From Phoronis australis (Eukaryota > Phoronida > Phoronidae): a DNA stretch of 64,000 bases. Numbering within the stretch: the first letter of the stretch is position 1; each line of letters opens with the position of its first letter. The stretch spans positions 799,552 to 863,551 of the forward strand of contig NMRA01000045.1 in NCBI GenBank assembly GCA_002633005.1, written 5' to 3'. Made by a program: the position numbers and the translations under genes. Shown here piece by piece: positions 11,400 to 24,775 of this stretch. The notes beneath the pieces were generated by a model, which searched no databases, was not told the DNA's origin, and saw only the letters and a list, made by a program, of their open reading frames with translations.

Positions 11400-12790
11400 T
11401 CGGCGTCGGGTCTTGACTCCGCCCACTTTAATGGGGCATTGTGCCTCGTCCGTAGGCCACACGTCAGACGCGCGAGCTCCTTTTTGCGATATTATTTTAT
11501 GGGGGTGAAAGATAAAAGCTAACGTGTCAATCTCTTTTGTCAGTATAAAAATGATTGAAAAAATGTATTATAGTACCGTCATGAAGTTTATATAGAACAA
11601 TGTTCAAAAACAACAAAACCTTTAAGTCAATCAATAGTTTTAAAATGTTACCATTTTACAGGCCACCCCTTTATGAGTTAGACGCTACCGAAAAGTTTGA
11701 TAGACAACTTGAGGTAAGTCGATCTACCGACCTAACCTAACCCAAAGTGATCTCGGTCAATAAAGTTAGCACACCACGATCAACTCATCCGTCTTATGAA
11801 AAGGTAAAACATTGAGACAAAGAACAGGATTAACATCGAGGCACAAAACTAATGCGAATGACTGCGTGTTTTCTGCACGGTGACGAGATGTCCTTCAATA
11901 AAGCGTGTCACCTAGCCGATATCCAATTAAATTCATATACAACCGTAATTTGATTTGTTTTGCATTTCATAACCTTGCTCAAAGAAACGGGCTTTGAAAT
12001 TTTGACCATCGTTTTCTTAAAAGGTAGGCTTGAAACGATAGGGCAGAGCAATCGGGCGATGAGCACTCCCCTGCCTCCGGTTGTAGTGAAGTTGTTTATT
12101 GTCGTGAGGGGAATAACGAAGGAAAAACAAGATATTTTGATGAGAAGTTTATTCTAGTTAATGACGGTCTAAGAGTAAGAGACTGGTGACGTCCGGGGTG
12201 AAATTGCTAACGCCTAGGGGAAGTCGACAATTTTTTAATTCAAACAATACACCACTGCCAAAGTACATGGTTTCGTTGTTGGGCGACATTCATGGTTTCT
12301 CCGTTCTGACGTTGCCGAGTGTGTAGGCAAAATTTAAGCGGGAGCCCAGAGGTCTGTCGCCACCCTCCCTATGGACAAAAATGGTGTCGGCATGCCGTTT
12401 TTATGGCTACATGGTCTTTTTCCTTCGTAAAATGTGATTGCTCCCCCTTCCACCGTACGACACGTTAGATCCGCGAGTGCTGTAGGCTTTTGTGTGAACC
12501 AGAATGAACTATTAGTATCTGTCATTTACCTCTGAATGCACATTGTGCCAGATTTTTCTGATATATTTGGAGATGACGTACTGCGCATATTTTGACCTGA
12601 GAGTGAAATACGTCGTTTGTGAGGGCGTCCCTCTAAATCAATATTTAAACGTCCGACTTGTGCGTTCTAGGGTATTTGAATTACTGACGAGTCGTTCGAA
12701 TTTTAGTAATTACACAACTCTCCAAAAAGAATAACAGGAGCTGTAAGTTCTAGTGCGTTCAGTTGCGGATTCCCTTTTCTCGTTAAAGTT
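11400..12790. other. Non-coding stretch upstream of ASCL
   Basis: No gene is seen. This is the proximal upstream flank of the ASCL gene and may hold enhancers, which cannot be recognised from one sequence alone. Confidence 0.5.
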
Positions 12791-12938
12791 TGGTGATTAC
12801 GACGACAGCTACGAATATGACGAAAACGATATTGGTGCAGAAATTGTCAAATTTGCCAACAATCTCTGCTCACAACTTTCCATGAACGACGTTTCAGAAA
12901 CAAAACAAAATTCTGCACAATATGAAAATGTACGCTGA
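12791..12938 (+). other. Unrecognised acidic exon-like ORF
   Basis: An open frame ends with TGA at 12936-12938 and encodes an acidic, tyrosine-rich stretch (FGDYDDSYEYDENDIGAEI) followed by KFANNLCSQLSMNDVSE. No ATG starts it close by, so it would need to be a terminal exon. It overlaps the next small ORF in another frame. It may be chance. Confidence 0.15.
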
Positions 12939-13056
12939 CACGCACGAAATGTTAGCTATCATCGTCCTTGCTATTACCACTGCACGATCGTCTGCTCAGG
13001 CAGATGGTTTCGCGTGTAAAAGGGTGGGTGTTTTTTGCTTTAATACCAAATTATAA
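12922..13056 (+). CDS. Possible secreted micropeptide (44 aa)
   Basis: A 44-codon frame opens MKMYADTHEMLAIIVLAITT. The internal Met10 followed by LAIIVLAITTARSSA looks like a signal peptide with an A-x-A-like cleavage point. The rest is QADGFACKR then VGVFCFNTKL. It holds a KR dibasic site and two cysteines six residues apart, which is the layout of some cyclic neuropeptides, though no known peptide family matches. Alternatively the frame is a signal-peptide exon that continues through a splice donor at 13024 (AGG|GTGGGT), or it is chance. Confidence 0.2.
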   Translation: MKMYADTHEMLAIIVLAITTARSSAQADGFACKRVGVFCFNTKL

Positions 13057-13059
13057 AGA

Positions 13060-14976
13060 CATGAACGTTCAATACTGGGGAGAAATTGTAATTTGGTAGG
13101 GTCAGTGAGTGCCCGGTTTTTGTTCCCTCTGAAACGCCCGTGCGTGGGCACTAACCGATAAGGGACAACTGTTTTACCTGCAGGCTTCTTTTCCTTCCCC
13201 CGTATTCACGCCCGGATTGATTCAAACACCGATCTCTCATGCCTCCTGAATTTGATTATACCGCTATACAAAAAACTCTCCACCCCCAGGGTTTTAAAAC
13301 AGTCCTTCTCGTCCTCTCCATCTCTTTTAATTTAAAGATCATTCTCTAATCATAGGTTTGATTTTTATTAGTAGTGCACAAATTACCAGTGTAATTTTGG
13401 GCTATTCACTGTGCTTGAACTAATGGTGTTGCGCAACGGTTACACAACGCTGTCCGCGCGCATGCATCTGTTTGTACTGCCATTCTGGCGTATGTGTGAA
13501 CTTCCATTCATGAAAACTACAATGTGAATTGCGTGTCTTTGATATCACAACATGTAATTTTATTGGCTTTTCATAACAGATGATATTCTGTAGCAAATAA
13601 ATTTTATCTGGTGTGTATACTGGACACAACTAATATGCAATAGTTTAAACAATTTGGAGAAAAAGTGACCTGACTCCAGGAAAGCGATAATACTTGAAAG
13701 TGTTTACTTTTTGACAGTTTTAGCATTTGAAAATTTTCCCTTTAGCATTTTTGTAGTATCACATATCACCAATGACGTACTGAAATCTTTCATCCAATCG
13801 TTTCACTTAGAAGTGTACGTGCGTGAAATCTGAGCACGTGCACAGCAGAACTCTTATCACTGTTAACCAACAACAGCGCTATCATAATTTTTACTCTCTG
13901 TTGGCTATGAACCTGGTTGACATTAAAACTGAAATTAATGCCCATTCAACCCCTTTGTGTTTGTGATAAGTTTTATACACTTAACTTGATGTAAACTGTC
14001 TTAAACAAAATAACACTTGTCACTCGTTAGAGACGCATTCCGTGTATTTAGGTAATAAGCGACACTTGTCGTTAAGAAAATGGTGATGATATAATGTTTA
14101 ATTGTGATCAGGTAATTGTATTGTCAATATCCCTATGTGTCAACCCCTAACAGTTTAGCTCGTTTGGCTAATAAACAATTTGCACATCCCTTTGTTACGT
14201 GGGCGATTACTAGCACTGAAGTTACTGAAAGACGGCCTTCGTTTGCTCCCGGCCACACACGCTCGCACGTCCGAGGAAATGTTCGGTAACAAGCGCTCAA
14301 TCTGAAAAGCATTTCAATGTTTGGCGTCTACATTGCACACATATTTGCCAATTTTTTTGTTTAACTAACTATCGAAATTGATAATGCTTTCGTTATAAGT
14401 GCGCCTGTGTCAATGCAAAAACGTTTCTTTGCGAAGGAATTGTTAATGAGTATTTTCATAATCGGCATTGGTATAATTGTTAATGAACAAATGTTTGCTA
14501 AAACTATGTAGAATTCGCTCATTATAATTTGGAATCTTTGCAATAAAAATAAGAATTATTTTGATGAAGCTACATTTATAAACAGCAAATTCCTTAGCTC
14601 ATAACATTATTTGATTACGTTATAGCTTTTTCACGTCGTTGCATATTTGTTCGCGGACATTGAGTCACCACAGGTTCGGCGCGAATTTCCATCACGTCAA
14701 AAGGGAATTATAGGTGAGAAAAGTGAACAGCCACAGCCTGACTGAACAAATTGAAACCTCCGCTGTCGCAACGTAACGCTCTCCTGTCGGAACTCCGATA
14801 GGTGGCAGAATAACTTAAGCGCATTAAAGGGATATTATCGACGAGAAAAGTAATTTTCTAAAATAATCCTCAACACGAGATCGACCTTGGGAGACCCGCT
14901 GTAGAACGTTCCACTGGAGGAGCTAAATCTCACTAGAGTATTTTAAGCGGATTTAACTGGCAAAGTCACCGACCTT
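13060..14976. other. Non-coding stretch, nothing recognised
   Basis: Frequent stops on both strands, no repeat array and no splice-bounded ORF. Confidence 0.5.
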
Positions 14977-15507
14977 GATTTCAACACAGACCAACGAGTA
15001 TCTATGATTTCAACATATACTAACGAGTATCTATGATTTCAACATAGACTAACGAGTATCTGCGATTTCAGCATAGACAAACGAGTATCTGCGATTTCAG
15101 CATAGACTAGCGAGTATCTGCGATTTCAACATAGACTAACGAGTATCTGCGATTTCAGCATAGACTAACGAGTATCTGCGATTTCAGCATAGACTAGCGA
15201 GTATCTGCGATTTCAGCATAGACAAACGAGTATCTGCGATTTCAGCATAGACTAACGAGTATCTGCGATTTCAGCAAAGACTAACGAGTAACTGCGATTT
15301 CAGCATAGACTAACGAGTGTGTGCGATTTCAGCATAGACTAACGAGTGTTTGCGATTTCAGCATAGACTAACGAGTGTTTGCGATTTCAGCATAGACTAA
15401 TGAGTGTCTGCGATTTCAGCATAGACTAACGAGTGTGTGCGTTATCAGCATAGACTAACGTGTGTCTGCGATTTTAGCATAGACTAACGAGTCCCTATGA
15501 TTTCAGG
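14977..15507 (+). repeat. 29-bp minisatellite, 18 units
   Basis: Eighteen uninterrupted 29-bp units and nine bases of a nineteenth follow each other without gaps. The consensus is GATTTCAGCATAGACTAACG followed by AGTATCTGC. Variants are ordered: units 1-3 carry TTTCAACA, units 1, 2 and 18 end in TAT instead of TGC, units 1-10 carry GTATCT, and units 12-17 carry GTGT variants. Single-base variants (ACAAACG in units 4 and 9, ACTAGCG in 5 and 8) recur at regular spacing, suggesting earlier duplication of blocks of units. No frame is open across the array. Confidence 0.97.
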
Positions 15508-17185
15508 AGTAAATGTCTAACAGACAACGGCGAGTATTGGCGATTTGTAATAAAACCACAAAATCGCAACCGATTTTGTTGTTTTATAGCTCTGGCCCTA
15601 GCTTAGAAGTTCAAGAATACTGTCCCATACAGTAATGATCTCCAAAATCCACTTTTCAGCCGTGAAATCGATCATTGACTCTACATGTTCGAATAACAAA
15701 AAGAATTGTTGTTTCCCCAAACACAGTGTGTGCTCTTAAAGCTGTATATTGCCCTGTTAATTAGATTATGTGGCCAAAAACGAATCGAAGTACATGTAGC
15801 CCTTTACTCTTATAAAATCGATCTCAAGCTAGCTTTCAGTTACCAGTCCATTTTATTGGGGTTGGCCATTCTTGAAATTTGAAAATGGAGCGGATTCCAT
15901 ATAAAATAGATAAATCACTTGACTCAGCAATGATCATTTCCACAGATGAGTTATTGCTAGTTTGCTTTTCGGTTAAAAACTCAAAGTATGTTTAAACTGA
16001 CAATTACATGTACACAGATCGAGTGGAAGACAACTATAAACAAATTGTGTAATTGTGTGCAGGCTTTTTGCAGGTGCACCCGGGCGACAAAATGTGTCGA
16101 TGCTGACCTCTTATACTGTCTTCCCTGGGGGGGAGGCGAAAGTATGTGTCGAGTACGACAATATATGTCACAACAGATGTGCTTGATACATTTTCTATAA
16201 GCAAAATCATGTTAGGTAACCGATGACGAGATAGACGGTAGAATGATGTAATGTCGCCACTGCTCTTCATGAACGGTCATTTAGCATGTACTTTTAGCAA
16301 AAGCCAACTAATACAAAATCAGTCGTTGAGGGTACGTGGAAATCTTTTAGCCCATAGTTAGTAGGGGCCCAAAATGTCTACCCTTCTATTCAACTTGTAT
16401 TATTTTCTGCCATAATGCCAGGGATGTTTAGAAATTTCTGGTATTGCATGACAAGGCATCATTTATTTTTACCCAATTTGAATGTCTATCATCATTGAAT
16501 TTCAGTAAACAAACTGAGCTATTGGGTACATCACAGTCTTTGTGGTATATTTGTTTACCACTCATCATTTATTTAACACGAACCCGCAATATCCGCGAAC
16601 GAATAGCTAATTCATTTTTTTTGCTATATTTGCCACTGTTTGGTTTATCTACCTGCTCAGTTTATTCATCGATGTTCATGAAGGTGTTGACGATCCTTTG
16701 TCGGTCATCTTGAACATTACTTCTGTCGCGTACGTTGCCTTTGTCTGGCCGAGCTACACTATTAAACTGCTCAAGCGAGAGGCCTACCATTGAACAGTTC
16801 GTATTTTTGATAAATACATGAAAATTGCGCGCATAAACATGTTAGCATTTCGCAGCAGGGTTGCATGCACGGCCAGGTTAATACGGTGTGACAGAACCCT
16901 TATTTATTTTGCTGTGAATATTTCAGTGATCCCGTTTTTTGCAATTAAGTCTTGGTTCACTGGTACAAAAAGATTTTACATCATTCGTTTGTCGTCCAAG
17001 GCAAAAATGCTGTAATGATGGTTCTCGCACGGCTTGATTAGGTGAAATGTTATGATACGGAGGAAAATTTTTGCGATATCGCACCGCCACTACTGTCACC
17101 TCAAGCAGCAGAGCAGGTCTGCAACTGTATTCGCCTCCTTTAAGACACACTACCAATATCAAGAAAATACTCAAGTGTGTTTTTA
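15508..17185. other. Non-coding stretch, nothing recognised
   Basis: Short overlapping frames only (for example 15988-16200 and 16034-16270 on opposite strands). No family signature or repeat. Confidence 0.5.
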
Positions 17186-17188
17186 AGT

Positions 17189-17430
17189 CGTCATCATAAC
17201 CCACGTTATCACCATCATCATTACCATCGCCATCATCATAATGATCATCACCACCACCACCATCACCATCCTCACCATCGTTACCGACACCACCATCGTC
17301 GTCATCCTTATCATCTTCATCTAAGTCTGACGTCATATCGTCGCCGTCTTCATCCTCATCATCTTCACCATCGTCGTCATCATCATCACCATCATCATCA
17401 TCATCAACAATAACATCATCACCATCATTT
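17189..17430 (+). repeat. CAT/CAC trinucleotide-rich microsatellite
   Basis: About 240 bp is made almost only of CAT, CAC, ATC and CGT triplets. It produces long but spurious frames: a His-rich one on the plus strand and an Asp/Glu-rich one on the minus strand (within 16923-17462). Confidence 0.95.
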
Positions 17431-17439
17431 TTGTGACAA

Positions 17440-18485
17440 TCTCTCACATAGTACTCACGCATGTCTCACTTCAGGCAACCAATAAATCAACACTCTTCAT
17501 CGCGTTCAGATTTTAATTACTTCAATCACGCCCTTTTGTGTTCATTAAGTGTTTGTGTTAATTACTGTTCTCCAATGGATTGTTTAATCATTCCTTAAGA
17601 ATCAATTAAAATCAGCTCCAGGTTTTCATACAATGCCTATACAAATGTATGCACAGGATTGCCTAGCTGTAGGCTTAATTCAATATACCTTCTTACAGCT
17701 CAACCATGAAAAAATGCGTACAACGTTATCAAAATGTGGTCAAGCTGAAGTTCGGTAATAAACTATGGTAATATGTCGCTAAGCATGTTTGCAAAAGATT
17801 GCATCAGGGAAGGCAATTTTGGGTCAAACTGAATATTTTCCGCAAAATGTTTTCTCTCTGCTTGGGAATATTTAAACGGAAGCTGCATGTGTCATGTGTT
17901 AACAGTATTTTTCATTGTGAGATTTGATTGAACTTTAATATGAAGCCCAGCAAACTTCCTAAGAGTTCAAAATTATTTTTGATTCAACACTATCAAATTT
18001 TCAGAAATTGACGAATAATCTGGATCTGCTGCCCGTGTCTAATTCGTGTTTAGAAAATTGCAGACAATCTTTTCTTAAAGTGAAATATTTCAAATAGTTT
18101 TTGAAAATAACACGACCATGATTTACGCTCTGTGGCTTCGACTGGTCGGTTTGTTAGTATCGGTAGGCGGTCCGCCAAGATAATTTGACACGCGACAACG
18201 TGTGCCCGCTTATTGTGCGATGACCTGCTTTTATGAAAAACTCTTCAAGTGTAAAAAACGATGAATGATAAAGCGAGATTTAAAAGCTTTGTCCAGTGTC
18301 AACCAAATCGTTTTTCTTAAAAGCTTTCATTACTACGATGTGATTAGACACCATTTGAAATTTATGAGGGAGTATTTCATTTATTCAACGATAACCAACT
18401 TTCTCTAAAATGAATTCAACACTCTCCGCATGATGATGACTCGTATTAATTACTGCCCCGCGATAAGATTCAAGGTCTATCTCTA
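17440..18485. other. Non-coding stretch, nothing recognised
   Basis: AT-rich spacer between two microsatellites, with no supported gene. Confidence 0.5.
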
Positions 18486-18489
18486 GTAG

Positions 18490-18840
18490 TGCACAGATCG
18501 TCACCATCACCAACGTTGTTGTTCAGTATTGCAACCTTAACGTTGTACTTCTTGTCGTCACCATCACCATCACCACAATCACCACCTCCCTGGCCTTCCT
18601 CAACACCAACTTCATCACTACAACACCATAAACGTTCTTTTTCATCGCAACGGTAGCCATCTTCATCACTATCGTTGTCACCATGATCGTCTATCAACAG
18701 CGTCATCATATTCTTCATCGTCGCCATTGCCATCTTCAACGACAGCAACAACAAAAAAACATCAACAACAACAACAACGACGACAACAACAACAACAACA
18801 TTAACAACAAAAAACAACAACAACATTATTTTGTGGTAGT
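18490..18840 (+). repeat. CAC/CAT then CAA compound microsatellite
   Basis: The left part is CAC/CAT-rich and the right part (about 18738-18825) is CAA-rich. Frames through it (poly-Val or poly-Gln/Asn) are artefacts of the repeat. Confidence 0.9.
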
Positions 18841-18849
18841 TACGCCATG

Positions 18850-20845
18850 TATAGAACGTTGTTTATAAATTACTCTGAACACGTATATTCATTTCATCGC
18901 TTCTGTCTTTTGTAATAAAATAGTCAGTGGCTGTACACACAAAAATAAATCTAATTAATGCCGTTTCCTTAGAATTTATTAAACTTCCATTTAACGATGA
19001 CGACTAGCACAAAGGCATATCTGTGTCGTATACTGCTGAAGGAAATTATTGGCGCCGGTGGGTATAATCATTTATAATTTTACTCCTCGGGCTTTATAAA
19101 ATGAGTCGTTTATCGGTCAGTGGACGCGAGAAGAGATTTCCTAGGTGTGCATAAGAATTGACTGACAGCCTACAAGATCAGGTGTTTTCAAGATTGGCGA
19201 ATTTATCATTCATCCTAAAACTCCAAAGAGTTTCTCTACACAGCAAAAATCATTCAAGTATTTCAACTAAGTTTTCATAAAAACAACACGGACGTATTGA
19301 ATGCAATAGGTGAAGATGGCTCTGTTCTGTCAGGCGTAACTGTGTAAGGAAGCAAAGATTATATCTGATTCAATATTTTTCCGTAACAAATTGACATGTC
19401 ATCCGCTAGTTTTGGATCACTCCGACGCGCCCGCTGACCATGATCACGTCTGTATCCTATCGTACCCGATGTTCAAGGGCAATATTTTCGTTGAGATAAA
19501 CCTTCTTTACCTGAAATAGCCTCTTAATGGCTCACTGTGTTCAAATAGATTGGTGACTTCACACGAGAAACAATAGTTCAGGATATTGTTGGTAACCTGT
19601 CTGATAAAACCGCCCCTGTGCACGGGATCGCGTGTATGGCAAATTTGCAGGTGAAACGAAATTTAAAGCAGCCCAAGTTAGTCGACGGTGCCTGTAACAA
19701 AGAGGTTTTACCTTTGGTTTTGAACTTTAACTAGAGAATATGGTTATTCAATATTCCGTTTTACCACAAAGCTCCACGAGGTTAATTAGACGCAGCCGGT
19801 AAAGTTACAAAATGTTACGGTATCAAAATCGCAAGTGCTCAAGGCATAAATCGCTGCCATAAGGTTTGTTAAATAATAGATTGGTGTGTGCAATAATAAT
19901 TAACATTAAGGATTGGTGGCAAAGACCAGTGTACAAATTCTTGTGCCATTTTAAGGTATCTGAGAAATAATTCATAATCGTTATGTAGTCGTTCCTTATA
20001 TGTAAAATAAATGTGTTGATTTACAAATTTTCTTTTTTTTGCTCCAACTGTCAGTTAATATTGATGTTTAGTGCCTGGAACAGAATTTATTTTTATCAAT
20101 CGCCGTTTAATATAGGATTTGTGACGTCAAAAGGTATAGAATGGACGGTGTCTTTTTCCTCTACGTCAAGAAAAAGCGTTATAAAAATGTTGCGAGATTT
20201 ATGAGAATATCCACAGCTCTGTTCAAGGTTAAAGTTATGTCTTGACTATCTATCCGGAACACAAAGTTCGATCGGGACATTTAATTATCTCCTGACATGT
20301 TAATGAACAAGGTCATACCAGTCTCTTGCATAAACGTAATTCAATTGTGAATACCGCCAGTTTCTATACGTTACGCGACAATTAGCGTAGTTCATTACTT
20401 TATGGTTCCTGTCGACTCAATTTACATTTGAATACTTTTCTCATTTGAATATTCAGATTTATTTGTATTGGCCAACTCAATTTTAATCACAAATCAGTCT
20501 CAAAGTGACAACTACCTTTTGTATTTGTGTACGTGTGTCTGTTTATTTGTTTGTTCTCGGCATTGTTTATTGTATTGTAATTAGGTCTTTGTTTTTATAC
20601 TTCTCACAAATGTAATGATTCTTCTGCACGGATAACGATGAAAACGATTCCATGACCGCGCCGTTAAATTTCAGTAACGATCCTCTAACCCCCTGTCCAG
20701 GACCAGCAGACGCCAAACCTGGGGTACAGTTCTACAGACCTGCGCTTCTGAAATCCACTCAGGCGCCGAAAATGCTCCGTACACGCTGACCAAACTCAAG
20801 TCCAGGAGTCCAAGCTCCAGTCCCAGGTACCACTGACATTCCTCA
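18850..20845. other. Non-coding stretch, nothing recognised
   Basis: Stops in all frames, no exon with family similarity, no array. Confidence 0.5.
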
Positions 20846-20848
20846 GCC

Positions 20849-21047
20849 AGACTGGTCCCCGAGACTGGAGTTTAATCTCCGGGACGGGAGTTTGGTCCCC
20901 GGAGCTGGAGTTGGGTTCCCGAAACTGGAGTTTGGTCCCGGGACTGGAGTTTGCTCCCCGAAACTGGGCTTTGGTCCCCGGGACTGGACTTTGGTCCCCA
21001 GAACTGGACTTTGGTCCCCGGAACAGAATTTAGTCCCCGGGTATGGA
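20849..21047 (+). repeat. GC-rich minisatellite, about 22-bp unit
   Basis: About nine degenerate units of the form GGACTGGAGTTTGGTCCCCG follow each other. Each holds a CTGGAGTTT half and a GGTCCCCGG half. The flank from about 20790 has related words (CCAGGAGTCC, CTCCAGTCCC), suggesting that older units or inverted pieces extend to the left. Strikingly richer in G and C than its surroundings. Confidence 0.85.
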
Positions 21048-21049
21048 GT

Positions 21050-24000
21050 ATTTTCGCCTTTGTGAAGTTTAGGAGCGCGGTTCTGGGGTTTGTACAGCGG
21101 GTTTGGTATCTGCTGATTTGAAGATCGCGGCTACGTGGAATTTAAAGGTGCGACCACAGAATCGTTTCCAGGCTTCTGTTTTCAGTAATTGTATTTGTAT
21201 TATCCCATTGAAATGTTAATGCATGTATGGAAAATTGCTTACTAACCATTCTCTCACAACCGTAAAATCGCCATTTGTCCAACAGACGTACTCTTGTTCG
21301 AGGTGGTAAATCCGATACTAGTACGGTATTTTTCGAAGAGAATAACATTTAGTTACATTGGGACACTCCGCTAGTTGTTTCCAGTGACTTGTAAATAACA
21401 GTACCGTTTCACTTCACCTTGAAACATACAGATGTACGTGCTGTGTTTCAGTTTTTGACAACTTAGATACAAAGTACGGAAAACTCGGTGAACTAAGTTG
21501 TGAAGTCCGTGAAAATTGTTTGAGCTTCATAAAATATAAATTTTATCTTGACCCCCAGCATTCTCAAAAGACAGAAAAGGCCCTTGGCAAGCATCGACAG
21601 GCTTAATACACCGCATCTTGGCCAAGGCGGTGCCAAAAATTATAAGCGAATTTTTATTTTAATCCAAGGAATCATTCCCGGCTTGTTTGCAGGATTTTCA
21701 TCAATTTTAGATGCACTCCAACTCAATAACGTTACCATAACGTGTGCTCTTCATCTCTGCCAGATAGTCTTTTCTGCCTTTTTGCAACTCGCATTTGTTT
21801 TTAATATGCCTTGAGTGACGATTTAGACTATGAGTCGAGTTTCCATAGAAATATCGGTAATTCGAGACATCTTTAAAACAGTCTACAGGAAGATTGAAAA
21901 CAAGACGAACCAAATACGTTGCTGCACGTTGCAACACCGGTAGTTAAAAGGCCGTTTTATCATCTCACGTAATTCATTAAGGTGAAGTGGACAAGCTAAC
22001 GAAGCGCTATAGAAACCTTTCTGCCCATAATACTTTTGGCTCTAATGAGCGTAGTCGTCAGAAAAGAGAAACAGCGTTGCCATTAGACATGAGAAGGCGA
22101 ATTAGTGCCACCTTTACCAAAGATAATATGAAAATATGTGCGCTGTACGGGACGTGTGCTCGAATAATCAGCCAGGCGGACTACTTTTGTGTCGATTGAG
22201 CAAACAATGAAGAAGGCAGAATGCCACTTGCTTCATACTCAAGCATCTATTCAAGGTATCTTGTGAAAACCCCTAACTCTTAGATACTTTCTGTGTTCAG
22301 GACTAATTCTTTGTGACAGAAACTTGGTGAGAACGATGAGTGATTGACATTCTTTCACAGATTACCTACTGAAATAGCCGTGATCAGTTTTGAACAAATT
22401 GTTAAGTTCTTGCTTAATGGACTACGTTTTGTATAGTCGTATCAAACTTTTAATGTAAGATAAGGTTTACGTTTAACTAAGAAGGTCTCATTTCTCTATA
22501 ACTGTCTCATCAATTTCTCTGATTATGCTGTAGAACGTAAGTCATTGAAATGCCATCAGTCGAAATCGACAAACTTTGTCAAGACACTATATAATGATGC
22601 AAAAACACGACAAGTACAAAAAATCATAAGACCTAGTCCTCGTCACCTACACGACATCTTTTCTGGTTGAGGATGAACTGGCTAGATTACGGCACGCGAA
22701 CTGCTGGCTAAAAGACCGCATTATTAACATTACTAGGTATTCCGTTGGTTTACCGACATAACGCAAGCCGGCAATGGCTTTGACTCTTTTTCAAAGTTTG
22801 TTTTACATTTAAATATCTATATTCAAACTATTCTTAAAACAAACTTGCCCTCTGGCTAATCTCGTACATAACGCGTGTTCTAAGCGGCAAGTAAACACTT
22901 TGCGCTCTTCTTGGTTTAACCTTCCATGGCAAAACTCTCGTTTATTTACCGATAATCTTACAGGTTTCAAAATGTTTTGAAAACAGTTTACCGGGACACT
23001 ATTCAAACTGCGTTTGAATCCAGAATATAGGACCATCTGCAATTAATATTTGCATATTTATCTGCCATTAGGTCCTTTGTCCAGACCACTTGGTGGGCAA
23101 TTGTACGGTTTATTGCTTTGACGAATATGTAAACTTGAGCAATATTTTGACTATCTTACATCTAAAGTTTACGTTGTTTAGTAAAACAAGCCAAAAGATC
23201 TTGGAACAACATATTTGACTTGCGTTAAGTCACTATGAGTTAGATAGAAGGGCGCGTCTGCGATTGACGTGTATAATAAGGAATGATTTCCCCAAGTCGA
23301 ATTGTTTGTCCAGTTAATGCTCTCATCCAGTTCATTTCGTTTACCATTGTCGATCACACACTCAAAAGGATTCAGGTTAGTGGTCATATCGACACAGAAG
23401 GTTGCTGATCTAAAAAAATCCCCTCTGTTCTTGTACAGCGCGGCGAAAAGGGCACATTTTAATAATAGAAATACTCCCACTGCTAAAATAAAGCGAGTCT
23501 AATCATTGAGGTCAAACCCGTTGGACTCCATATTGTTGAAACTCAGTATAGACTTATGAGATTGCAAGGATTCTCCCAGGCTGTGGAGAATTCCTTTTAG
23601 TTTGAAGAAACATTATTCAAAACATAACCGGTATTTACAGAGAATTAAAACGACAGACATAAAATAGGAACCTGCATAAAATTCTCAAATACGACAAACA
23701 CAATGCTTAGCTAATAATAACGTAATCATGCAAAAAATGAATACATTTCAGTTTAAGGGACTGTGCGATTGTCCCAAAAATCCCGGTAAAACTTATTTGC
23801 TTGTGAACGTTAATTTCGTGGCCGTCATTACATAAAGCATCCAGTCGAGCAAAATAAAAAAGACATTCACCCGTTTCAGTCTCGTTACAAAAGACCATTC
23901 GCAATGCCTAAGACGGTCTCAACATAAACATTTAAACACGCTCACTGAAGAGCATGTTGGTCATTTCTGTCAAAAAAGAACACACTGGTCGATTCAATTA

Positions 24001-24360
24001 GGAAAGATAAATAATTTGAAAACCCGTGTTATTAATTTTCAGAGACTGTGATACGTGAATTGGAATGTCAGAAAATCTTGAAAATCAATCACTGACGGGC
24101 TATCATAGCAGATAAGGTGATATTTGGATAGTCGAACCGCGCCGACTGTACGGTTGGTTCACACTTGACTCAGACAAGTGGCTGTTCAGAGAGACTTAAA
24201 TCTCATCAAGCCAGTCATCGACGCCTGCATAATCTGTTGATACCGTGACTTCCAAACAACCCAGAAGCAGTAGCGCGTGGTTAGGTCCACGCGCCTGAAG
24301 ACGAAGCACAACTGAGATATTCGACTATGTTTTGATGAGGGGTGCAGCCAAGGAATTAGG
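21050..24360. other. Gene desert, nothing recognised
   Basis: Only short frames, several overlapping on opposite strands (for example 23178-23480 minus and 23302-23502 plus). No family signature. Confidence 0.5.
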
Positions 24361-24364
24361 ATAT

Positions 24365-24775
24365 TCACACATCTAGAGAGTGAACCCGAAAAAGATGCTC
24401 ATTTGTGGAGAGCTTCAACGAAAAAACCTTTGGCAAGGGTTTGTCACAGAAATATCACCTGTTGCCGGGATTAATTCTACCACTCGTCGGGATTCTTAGT
24501 TAAGATAGATACGTCTTTGAAAGTTTTAAAACATTGATGTTATCAACAACCCTTATGTAAAAGTTGGAAAGGAAATCTTGTCTAGAGCTTTGAATTCCCA
24601 AACTGAGCCTTTTGCAGGGAATTTCGATTTAAAAATCTGATGTGGCACCATTTCGTTTTTGTCGGAAATAGCACTTTCGTAGGGAAACGGGTCGTGAAAG
24701 AATTACCCATCTTAGCAGCACGTTCCCTGTAGGACTTACCTGTGAGAGTGCACCCCTCAGGTTGTGACTTCGTGC
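24365..24775 (+). repeat. Dispersed repeat family A, copy 2
   Basis: Matches the copy at 6690-7290 in the same orientation: CTCATTTGTGGAGAGCTTC, GGGATTAATTCTACC, ACCCTTATGTAAAAGTTGGAAAGG, CACTTTCGTAGGGAAACGGGT and TTAGCAGCACGTTCCCT occur in the same order. Confidence 0.5.

Noticed and set aside
14977-15507. CRISPR-like array (29-bp repeats)
   Set aside because: The units are directly adjacent with no unique spacers, and the genome is animal. It is a minisatellite.
16923-17462. 179-codon Asp/Glu-rich minus-strand ORF and the His-rich plus-strand ORF
   Set aside because: Both arise from the CAT/CAC microsatellite; removing it leaves nothing protein-like.
18470-18826. 118-codon minus-strand ORF with poly-Val
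   Set aside because: Produced by the CAA/CAC repeats.
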